Positions 7,574-13,153 of a DNA stretch of 15,579 bases are shown piece after piece (the first letter of the stretch is position 1; the number at the start of each line of letters is the position of its first letter). Both the position numbers and the translations under genes were made by a program. A model generated the notes under the pieces. It did not search any database, was not told where the DNA came from, and worked only from the letters and a program-made list of their open reading frames with translations. Origin of the DNA: PALSA-600 sp037142875 (GTDB lineage Bacteria > Actinomycetota > Thermoleophilia > Gaiellales > Gaiellaceae); assembly GCA_037142875.1 (NCBI GenBank), contig JBAWZV010000018.1, positions 1 through 15,579 of the forward strand. Direction: 5' to 3'.

Positions 7574-9157
7574 CTACATCACCTCGATCACGCGCATCAT
7601 CCCGGCGAGTGCGTGGTAGAGGTTGTGGCAGTGGATCATCCACATGCCGGGGTTGTCGGCGACCAGGTTGAGGTGCGCGGTGCCCTGCGGCGGAACGATC
7701 ACCGTGTCCTTGCGGGGCCCAAGCGTCTCCAGCGTGAAGAAGTGGCCGTGGAGATGCATCGGGTGCGGCATCATCGTGCGGTTGCGGATCGTGAAGCGCA
7801 CGGGCTCGCCGCGATCGAGCCGGATCGAGTCGGCATGCGAGAACGCCTGGCCACCCATCAGCCAGCGATAGGGCTGACTCATGTCCATCGTCAGATCGAG
7901 CGAGATCTCGCGCGGCGTCGCAGCCACAGGCGTGTGATCGAGCGCCTTGAGGTCGGAGTACGAGGCGACGCGCAGCGGGATCCGTGCGGGTGCGGACGCG
8001 GCGGGCGCGACCGAGCGAGCTGCATCGGTGTAGCGCAGGACGCCGACGGCACGGCCCTTCTTGCCAAGCGGGGCGGCAAGCAGCCGGTACGCGCCGGGCT
8101 TCGTCGCATCAAGGAGGACGTCGACCCGCTCGCCCATGCCGACAACGACGCCGTCGGATTTGACGGGCGAGACCGGCTGGCCGTCGGTCGCGACGATCGT
8201 GACCGGGTGGTCATCGATCGAGAAGACGAAGTGCGTATCGGCGGCGGCGTTCAGCAGCCGCAGCCTGACGCGCTCGCCGCGACGAACCTGAAGGGCGTAC
8301 GGATCGTCTGGTGGCCGACCGTTGATCAGGAAGAGCGGGTAGGTGACATCCCCCGCATCGGCATCTCCGCTCTTGAGCAGGTTGACGAGAGCCGGGAGCG
8401 TGCCCGAGACGGGATCGCTCCCCGCGAGATCCGCCGCATCGCCGGCGACGACGATTGATCCGTCGCCGACGGCACCGAGATCAACACCGGTGAGGCTGCC
8501 GAGCCCACCCATGTTCATCCCTGCCATCCCTGCCATGCCGCCCGAGCTCCCTGCGCCGCCCATCTGCATGCCGTGGATCTGGAGATCGCGCAATACCTGC
8601 GGTGGTGTGCGGCCGAGCCCGTCGAGCCAGTCATCAAGCACGATCGTCACGTCGCGGTCGAATGCGAGCGGCTCGTGACTCGGCTCGACGATCAGCGGCG
8701 CGTACAGACCTCGGTCGAGCTGCGTGCCGACGTGGGGATGGAACCAGTAGGTGCCGGCGTCCGGTGGCGCGAACTCGTAGACAAACGACCCGCCCGGCTG
8801 GATCGCTGGCTGCGTCATTCCGGGCACGCCGTCCATCGCGTTCGGGACACGGATCCCGTGCCAGTGAATGGTTGTCGGAACGGGCAGGTCGTTCTCCACC
8901 CGGACGCGAAGCTTCTGGCCCTGCTTGAGCCGGATCTCCGCGCCGGGGATCCCGTCTCCGAACGTCCACGTTGTGACCTGGCGTCGGCCGATCTCGACTG
9001 TCTCAGTCTGGGGCCGAAGGACAACCTCGGTGCTCGCCGGGTCGGCGAGTAGCTGCGACAGGCCGTACCCGCCTGCAGAGACCGCGAGCGCCACGCCGGC
9101 GCCACCGACCAGGAACTGGCGGCGCGTCAGATGCGGCGAGGGGCCGGAGGGTGTCAC
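7574..9157 (-). CDS. Tat-exported multicopper oxidase
   Basis: A 527-residue multicopper oxidase, of the length usual for CueO/CopA/laccase-type enzymes. It couples one-electron oxidation of a substrate (Cu(I), metals or phenols) to reduction of O2 to water. The Tat signal TRRQFLVGG lies at 11-19. All four copper motifs are intact: HWH 98-100, HPH 140-142, HxxHxH at 465-470, and HCHxxxHxxxxM at 509-520. Together they hold the type 1 and trinuclear centres. A Met-rich insert (196-217, MQMGG...MAGMAGMNMGG) resembles the Cu(I)-binding Met segments of copper-resistance oxidases. The GTG start overlaps the csoR stop as GTGA. Context strongly suggests extracytoplasmic copper detoxification, though the physiological substrate is unproven. 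Confidence 0.96.
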   Translation of the reverse strand: MTPSGPSPHLTRRQFLVGGAGVALAVSAGGYGLSQLLADPASTEVVLRPQTETVEIGRRQVTTWTFGDGIPGAEIRLKQGQKLRVRVENDLPVPTTIHWHGIRVPNAMDGVPGMTQPAIQPGGSFVYEFAPPDAGTYWFHPHVGTQLDRGLYAPLIVEPSHEPLAFDRDVTIVLDDWLDGLGRTPPQVLRDLQIHGMQMGGAGSSGGMAGMAGMNMGGLGSLTGVDLGAVGDGSIVVAGDAADLAGSDPVSGTLPALVNLLKSGDADAGDVTYPLFLINGRPPDDPYALQVRRGERVRLRLLNAAADTHFVFSIDDHPVTIVATDGQPVSPVKSDGVVVGMGERVDVLLDATKPGAYRLLAAPLGKKGRAVGVLRYTDAARSVAPAASAPARIPLRVASYSDLKALDHTPVAATPREISLDLTMDMSQPYRWLMGGQAFSHADSIRLDRGEPVRFTIRNRTMMPHPMHLHGHFFTLETLGPRKDTVIVPPQGTAHLNLVADNPGMWMIHCHNLYHALAGMMRVIEVM

Positions 9158-9471
9158 TTCACGCGCGAGAAGCGGTGGACGGCTTCGAGGAGCTCTGCGG
9201 TCTTCTGGGCGACGTCGTCGGTGTCACCCGACGCGAGCGCGCCGGCGACGCAATGTCGCACGTGTTGATCGAGGATCTGAAACGCGAGCGACTCGAGCGC
9301 CGTGTTGACGGCGGAGATCTGCGTGAGGATGTCGATGCAGTACCGGTTGCCCTCCACCATCCGCTCGATCCCGCGCACCTGGCCTTCGATCCGATGTAGA
9401 CGGTTGACGAGCGCGTCCCGGTCGGCCGTGTACCCGTGCTGGTGCTCGGCCGGAGTCTCGGTCTCACTCAT
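9154..9471 (-). CDS. csoR: CsoR-family copper-sensing repressor
   Basis: An all-helical DUF156/CsoR repressor of 105 residues from the ATG at 9471. A GTG at 9480 would add three residues, but GGGTGGG upstream better supports the ATG. The Cu(I)-binding triad is present with exact family spacing: Cys45 (preceded by Tyr44), His70 and Cys74, matching the Cys-His-Cys of Mycobacterium tuberculosis CsoR (25 and 4 residues apart). LVNRLHRIEGQVRGIERMV is the typical first helix. The protein holds the operator off-duty until Cu(I) binds and releases it. It is second in its own operon and should be autoregulated through the site at 9716-9732. His residues near the N-terminus (HQHG) may add metal affinity. 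Confidence 0.95.
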   Translation of the reverse strand: MSETETPAEHQHGYTADRDALVNRLHRIEGQVRGIERMVEGNRYCIDILTQISAVNTALESLAFQILDQHVRHCVAGALASGDTDDVAQKTAELLEAVHRFSRVK

Positions 9472-9493
9472 TCGGCCCACCCGATCGCGAGCG

Positions 9494-9694
9494 TCACTGC
9501 GCCTCGTATCCGGCCTCGACGATCGCGGCCCTGAGCGAGGCGTCCTCGAGCGGGTCGCCGTGCACCGTCACGAGCTTCATCTCGAGATCGACGACCACGC
9601 TGTCGACGCCCGGCAGGCGACCAAGCTCGGTGGTGACCGCCTGGACGCAGTGCTGGCAGCTCATCCCCGGAACGGTGTAGGTGGCATCTGTCAT
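9494..9694 (-). CDS. copZ: CopZ-like copper chaperone (heavy-metal-associated domain)
   Basis: A 66-residue ferredoxin-like heavy-metal-associated protein. The metal motif MSCQHC (MxCxxC, Cys13 and Cys16) follows the first strand YTVPG. The rest follows the usual pattern (GVDSVVVDLEMKLVTV, then AIVEAGYEAQ). The ATG at 9694 is chosen because AAGGTC precedes it and the domain begins at once; the longer frame up to 9757 would translate through the CsoR operator. It binds Cu(I) in the cytosol and passes it to CsoR or an exporter. No CopA-type P-ATPase is in the window. It is the first gene after the operator and lies 22 bp before csoR. Confidence 0.93.
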   Translation of the reverse strand: MTDATYTVPGMSCQHCVQAVTTELGRLPGVDSVVVDLEMKLVTVHGDPLEDASLRAAIVEAGYEAQ

Positions 9695-9711
9695 CGGGAG
9701 ACCTTGCTCCG

Positions 9712-9732
9712 AAGAATACCCATTGCGGGTAT
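9712..9732 (-). promoter_or_regulatory. CsoR operator overlapping the copper operon promoter
   Basis: ATACCC (9716-9721), a 5-bp spacer, and GGGTAT (9727-9732) form a perfect inverted repeat of the GTATACCC/GGGTAT type known for CsoR. On the minus strand the right part gives TATTCT (9717-9712), a good -10 box about 18 bp before the copZ ATG. CsoR bound here would block polymerase. The site lies between copZ and the divergent DUF3817 gene, so an effect on the plus-strand gene is also possible. Confidence 0.85.
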
Positions 9733-9807
9733 CCACATCGCAGTCGGCGAGCCGCACGGCGCCACCCGCCGCTACGCTGCTCGCTCCCGCCGGCGAAGGA
9801 GCCTCAC

Positions 9808-10104
9808 GTGAGCTCGATCAGAACCCTCAGGTACGTCGCGATCGTCGAAGCAACGAGCTTCCTCATCCTCCTCGGCGCAACCGTCGTCAAGTACGCAACC
9901 GACGCCCCGGGCGGCGTCAGCGTGATGGGCCCGGTTCACGGGATGCTGTTCCTCGCCTACGTCGTCGTCGCGATCAACGTCCGCGGTGCAGTCGGCTGGA
10001 GTGGCCGCACGACCGTCGGCGTGCTGCTCGGCGCGGTCATCCCGTTCGGTGGCTACGCGGTCGACCGCTGGCTGGCGCGGCAGCTCCAGCCCGTCGCCGC
10101 CTGA
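9808..10104 (+). CDS. DUF3817 family membrane protein
   Basis: A 98-residue small membrane protein of the DUF3817 type. It has the family pattern EATSFLILLGATVVKY followed by VMGPVHGMLFLAY (residues 14-51) and a third helix around 67-85, giving about three membrane spans. The GTG start is supported by AAGGAG at 9796-9801, six bases upstream. The function of the family is unknown. It is divergent from the copper operon and shares the 113-bp spacer holding the CsoR operator. It precedes purU by 15 bp and is probably co-transcribed with it. Confidence 0.9.
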   Translation: MSSIRTLRYVAIVEATSFLILLGATVVKYATDAPGGVSVMGPVHGMLFLAYVVVAINVRGAVGWSGRTTVGVLLGAVIPFGGYAVDRWLARQLQPVAA

Positions 10105-10119
10105 GCCACGGCCCTCCTC

Positions 10120-10998
10120 ATGAACGCCGAGCAGAGCCAGCCCGCCGGATCGGTTCGACTCGTAATCGTCTGCCGCGACCGGCCCGGGATCGTCGCCGCC
10201 GTGTCGGGCTGGCTCTTCGAGCAGGGCGCGAACATCAACGACTCCGCGCAGCACTCGACCGATCCCGCCGACGGCACGTTCTTCATGCGAATGGAGTTCT
10301 TCCTGGAACAGGCCACCGAGCGACGAGCCGAGATCGAGGAGGCCTTCCAACGCGACGTCGCCTCCCCGTTTGCGATGGAGTGGCGGTTCTCGTACGACAC
10401 CGACCGCAAGCGCGTCGCGATCCTCGTCTCGGCCGAGGATCACTGCCTGCTCGACCTGCTCTGGCGCTCACGCCGCGACGAGCTCGGCGCAGACGTGGCC
10501 GTCGTCGTCTCGAACCACACCGTTGCCGAGGCGACAGTGCGCTCCTTCGGACTTCCCTTCGAACACATCCTCGTTGGCGCCGGCGGCATGGCCGACGCGG
10601 AGCGCCAGATGCTCCCGCTCCTCGCAGGCCGGGTCGACCTCGTCGTCCTGGCGCGCTACATGCGGATCCTCTCGCGCGAGTTCCTGGACGCGCTCGGCGC
10701 GCCGGTGATCAACATCCATCACTCGTTCCTACCGGCGTTCGTCGGCGCCGACCCGTACCGGCGCGCGCTGGAGCGCGGGGTGAAGATCATCGGCGCGACC
10801 GCCCACTACGTCACGGAGGACCTCGACGAGGGCCCGATCATCGAGCAGGACGTTCAGCGCGTCTCACACCGGCACGGGGTTGCCGACCTGGAACGGATCG
10901 GCCGCGACATCGAACGCACCGTCCTCTCGCGTGCCGTCACGTGGCATCTCGAAGACCGCGTGATCGCGCACGGCAACAAGACGTTCGTCTTCGACTGA
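10120..10998 (+). CDS. purU: formyltetrahydrofolate deformylase
   Basis: A 292-residue PurU. It hydrolyses 10-formyltetrahydrofolate to tetrahydrofolate and formate, balancing the one-carbon pool and supplying formate for purine synthesis. An N-terminal ACT regulatory domain lies at about 12-85 (VIVCRDRPGIVAAVSGWL). The formyltransferase-fold catalytic domain lies at about 96-280. The catalytic triad by comparison with PurN is Asn198 and His200 (INIHHSFLPAF) and Asp236 (DLDEGP); the His-Asp spacing of 36 equals that in PurN. The start at 10120 is the first ATG, with little Shine-Dalgarno. Length and motifs are complete. A folate enzyme beside the copper block looks coincidental. Confidence 0.95.
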   Translation: MNAEQSQPAGSVRLVIVCRDRPGIVAAVSGWLFEQGANINDSAQHSTDPADGTFFMRMEFFLEQATERRAEIEEAFQRDVASPFAMEWRFSYDTDRKRVAILVSAEDHCLLDLLWRSRRDELGADVAVVVSNHTVAEATVRSFGLPFEHILVGAGGMADAERQMLPLLAGRVDLVVLARYMRILSREFLDALGAPVINIHHSFLPAFVGADPYRRALERGVKIIGATAHYVTEDLDEGPIIEQDVQRVSHRHGVADLERIGRDIERTVLSRAVTWHLEDRVIAHGNKTFVFD

Positions 10999-10999
10999 C

Positions 11000-11297
11000 G
11001 TCCGGGCAGGTCGCCGCCGATCCCGATGATCCCCTTCATCCCGCCAGCGGCCTGCGTCGAGACGCCGCCCAGTTCCTCGTAGAGTCCTCGCCGCTTGCAG
11101 ACGATCGTGAGCGCGGTCGTCTGCCTCGGCTTGAAAAGCCTGGAGCTCGTGCCGTTACACGTGTTGAGCTTGGCACTCGTCACGGGAACGGCACAGAGCT
11201 TGAAGTTCTGCGGAAGCGCGCCGCGGTTGGTGATCTTGAACGTGATCGTCCTGGACGGCACCGAGCTCACCGTGTCCGGAGCGGTCATCTTCACCAC
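11000..11297 (-). pseudogene. fragment of a cupredoxin-like secreted protein
   Basis: On the minus strand, residues VKMTAPDTVSS, FKITNRGALPQNFKL, then LFKPRQTTALTIVCKRRGLYEEL and AAGGMKGIIGI follow the spacing of plastocyanin-like domains. The fragment lacks a signal peptide, has an in-frame TAG 18 bp upstream of its first GTG, and has no stop before running antisense through purU. It is therefore broken at both ends. The usual copper ligands are gone: Gln replaces the first His (PQNF for PHDF), and GGVSTQAAGGM replaces CTVPGHAAAGM. Only the Met is kept. The gene was probably truncated by the rearrangement that joined it to the flavoprotein remnant next door. Confidence 0.6.
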
Positions 11298-11464
11298 GGG
11301 ATTTCGACCCGACTACGCGAGCCGGGTCAGGCTTGACTCGTTCGACGAGACGGGCTCTCCGCTCCAGGTCGACGGTGCAAGCACAGCCGTACCGAGCTTC
11401 TACTTCTGCGGTGTCCACTTCATGCGGACACGCGAGTCGTCGCTGCTCCCTGGCGTCGGCGGGC
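11278..11464 (+). pseudogene. C-terminal remnant of a CzcO/FMO-type flavoprotein monooxygenase
   Basis: The plus-strand frame reads VIFTTGFRPDYASRVRL, then FDETGSP, then VPSFYFCGVHFMRTRESSLL and GVGG. This matches the last third of FAD/NAD(P)-dependent CzcO-like oxidoreductases (ATGFRPDY, then GLYFxGxxxxxTRxSxLLxGVG). No FAD-binding N-terminus, start or family-type C-terminus is present. Upstream bases are antisense to a cupredoxin fragment, and downstream the frame runs into the metallo-beta-lactamase gene. It is a dead fragment of about 62 codons. Confidence 0.65.
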
Positions 11465-11467
11465 GGA

Positions 11468-12223
11468 TCAGGCGAGGGTTGCCACGTCGATGCCGCGATT
11501 CGTGGCAACGATGCGCCTCTGATCAGCCGGCGGAGGCGGCAGGTCGATGAGCACGGCTGCCGCGAACTCGTCGGCGTCGGTGAGACCGAGCAACGCGTTG
11601 TGCGCCCGCTCGAAGCCGATCGAGGAGACGGGGTTGCCCGAGAGTCCTCGGCCACACACCGAGCCGGCGAAGTGCGTTGGGTAGACGACGACGTGATCGG
11701 GAAGCTCGAGGAGCCGCCGGAGGCTCGCGTGCAGCAGCCGCGCCTGCCCCGGCGCATCGTCAGAGACGTGAAGATCGGGTCGACCGACGTCTCCGATCAG
11801 GAGCGAGTCACCACTGAAGACGAGCCACGGGTCGTCGGTTCCACGGCGTCTATCAGCGACGACGTAGGCGTTGTGGACGGGGGCATGCCCGGGCGTCGCG
11901 ATCGTCGTAACAACCGTGTTCCCGAGCTCGATGATGTCACCGTCCTCGAGCGCGACGTGGTTGTAGGTCACTCCGGATCCCGCCGGGAGGTATGCGGTCG
12001 CCCCGGTCAGCCGGACGAGCTCCTGCATGCCCGAGACGTGATCGGCCTGCACATGCGTGTCGAACACCGCAGCGATCGGGACGCCGATCGCTGCTGCGGC
12101 CGCGACGTACTCGTCAACCAGATCAGCGTGAGGCTCGACCACTGCAAGACGTCCCTGAGAGGTGCAGCCGAAGAGGTAGCTCGCGCACGCGCTGGCCTCG
12201 TTCAGGAATCCTCGCAGCAGCAA
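11468..12223 (-). CDS. persulfide-dioxygenase-like metallo-beta-lactamase fold protein
   Basis: A 251-residue MBL-fold protein of the ETHE1/CstB-like group, without a rhodanese domain. The start is a TTG at 12223 with AAGGGAG upstream; the longer frame to 12478 is antisense to the next gene. Motifs: DTHVQADHVSG (55-65), ATPGHAP with His113, SGD with Asp139, GDVGRPDL, and YPTHFAGSVCG with His174. That last element, with SSIGFERAHN, is typical of the rhodanese-linked persulfide dioxygenases. The usual HxHxDH reads HVQADH, so Gln59 replaces the second His, a direct Fe ligand in ETHE1. His113 and Asp139, the other two, are kept. Activity may be altered. Role, if active: oxidation of glutathione- or thiol-persulfide in sulfide detoxification. 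Confidence 0.85.
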   Translation of the reverse strand: MLLRGFLNEASACASYLFGCTSQGRLAVVEPHADLVDEYVAAAAAIGVPIAAVFDTHVQADHVSGMQELVRLTGATAYLPAGSGVTYNHVALEDGDIIELGNTVVTTIATPGHAPVHNAYVVADRRRGTDDPWLVFSGDSLLIGDVGRPDLHVSDDAPGQARLLHASLRRLLELPDHVVVYPTHFAGSVCGRGLSGNPVSSIGFERAHNALLGLTDADEFAAAVLIDLPPPPADQRRIVATNRGIDVATLA

Positions 12224-12275
12224 TCGGCTCCCTTCGACGCGTGTCCCGGTCGGGCGACGCAGTCGCAACCCTAAC

Positions 12276-12288
12276 GCCCGGAGCGGGC
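12276..12288 (-). terminator. short hairpin after the secreted Ser-rich protein gene
   Basis: GCCCG (12276-12280), 3-nt loop, CGGGC (12284-12288), immediately after the TAG stop of the minus-strand gene. It has five G/C pairs and no T-run. It is a plausible U-less terminator separating that gene from the metallo-beta-lactamase gene. Confidence 0.4.
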
Positions 12289-13092
12289 CTAGGAGGAGAC
12301 GAGGAAGTAGTTCGGCTTGCCGCCCTCGGTGAAGTAGAACCACTGACCGATCTTCAGCTGCACCGTCACGCTTCGCTTGCCGGTGAACGCGGCCGAGGAG
12401 ATGGTCTGCGGGATCTTCTTGACCTGCTGCACGAGGAAGCCGTGGGTCTTCGACTCGTCGCCGACCTTGAACGTCCACCTGCCGGCTCGCAGCGTTGTGA
12501 CCGCCTTGCCGGACCGGCTCAAGGTGACCGTCCCGGAAGCCGAGACGGCGGCGGCCACGGAGCCGCGGTAGGCGACGATCGCCGTACCGGCGATATCGGT
12601 CCTGACGGACGTATCGACCTTGCTTGTGCTGCTCGACGACGAACTGCTTGACGACGAACTGCTTGACGCCTGCGCCGAACCTGTCGTTGCGACCGTGAAC
12701 GTGCGTCGCGTTGCGGCGGGACGCCCGTCGTCAACAACCACGTACGTGCCGCCGGCCTGCAGGGTCAGCGTGACCTGCTCGAACTCGGAGTCTCCGACAC
12801 CCAACATCGTGCTCCAGTCGACGCCCGGCCCCGTGATGTGAAACTGGACGTGATCGCACGCAGCGGGGTTAAGACCGTTCCCGAACGGGTAGGGAGTCGT
12901 AACCACGATCTGGTAGCTGCCGGGCGGGATCGATGTCACGGCGCCACCGCTGTCGTTGACGAACGAGAACGTGCAGCTCGGGACGTAGCTCGCGTAGAGC
13001 GACGGGTACGCCGCGGCCTGAGCCTGGGCGCAGAGAGCGAGAGCCGCGACAAGAGCGACGAGAACGAGACGGATGCGGGCTGGTGATGGCAT
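12289..13092 (-). CDS. secreted two-domain protein with poly-Ser linker and cupredoxin-like C-terminus
   Basis: A 267-residue exported protein that I cannot name. A signal peptide spans about 1-27 (AQAQA cleavage region). Domain 1 (28-135) is beta-rich, with two Cys (40, 79) that could form a disulfide. A run of 13 serines (143-155) is the linker. Domain 2 (about 170-267) reads VTLSRSGKAVTTLRAGRWTF, then KTHGFLV, then FTGKRSVTVQLKIGQW. This resembles the cupredoxin-like domain common in secreted proteins of this bacterial group. The first ligand-type His (217) remains. The later Cys/His loop is replaced by FYFTEGGKPNYF, so a blue-copper site is unlikely. No Shine-Dalgarno precedes the ATG; a large hairpin ends 9 bp upstream. 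Confidence 0.85.
   Translation of the reverse strand: MPSPARIRLVLVALVAALALCAQAQAAAYPSLYASYVPSCTFSFVNDSGGAVTSIPPGSYQIVVTTPYPFGNGLNPAACDHVQFHITGPGVDWSTMLGVGDSEFEQVTLTLQAGGTYVVVDDGRPAATRRTFTVATTGSAQASSSSSSSSSSSSSTSKVDTSVRTDIAGTAIVAYRGSVAAAVSASGTVTLSRSGKAVTTLRAGRWTFKVGDESKTHGFLVQQVKKIPQTISSAAFTGKRSVTVQLKIGQWFYFTEGGKPNYFLVSS
12635..12664 (-). repeat. 15-bp tandem duplication in the poly-Ser linker
   Basis: GACGACGAACTGCTT occurs twice in tandem (12635-12649 and 12650-12664) and encodes ten of the 13 serines. Mixed Ser codons (AGC, AGT, TCG, TCA) inside each unit show that the run grew by duplicating a block rather than by triplet slippage. Confidence 0.9.
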
Positions 13093-13101
13093 GGGGAAGG
13101 A

Positions 13102-13135
13102 GAGGTGGGAGAGCCCCGCAGGGCTCTCCCACCTC
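13102..13135 (-). terminator. perfect 15-bp hairpin between the Mo-enzyme gene and the secreted protein gene
   Basis: Arms 13102-13116 and 13121-13135 are exactly complementary over 15 bp with loop CGCA. The structure begins 19 bp after the stop of the molybdenum enzyme gene and ends 9 bp before the next ATG, both on the minus strand. No T-tract follows. It is most likely a strong U-less terminator. Its closeness to the next start also allows a role in the leader of that gene. Confidence 0.75.
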
Positions 13136-13153
13136 GACTCTGCAGCAGGCCCG

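Noticed and set aside
7572..7643. 24-codon GTG-initiated extension of the cupredoxin-like protein
   Set aside because: It lies inside the oxidase coding sequence and has no ribosome site; the ATG at 7571 has GAGGTGA.
7613..8458. 281-codon plus-strand open frame
   Set aside because: It is antisense to the multicopper oxidase, whose copper motifs are intact in the opposite frame.
9695..9757. 21-codon extension of CopZ
   Set aside because: It would place coding sequence across the CsoR operator and -10 box; the ATG at 9694 fits the domain start.
9681..11336. 551-codon plus-strand open frame
   Set aside because: It overlaps the well-supported DUF3817 and purU genes in another frame, is Arg/Pro-rich, and has no domain pattern. 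It is a GC-rich shadow.
11095..11550. Intact 151-codon plus-strand gene
   Set aside because: Only its middle resembles a monooxygenase C-terminus; both ends are antisense to other sequences. It was kept as a remnant instead.
12224..12478. N-terminal extension of the metallo-beta-lactamase protein
   Set aside because: The extra 85 codons are Arg/Leu-rich and mostly overlap the secreted protein gene in another frame. A TTG at 12223 with a good ribosome site starts the conserved part.
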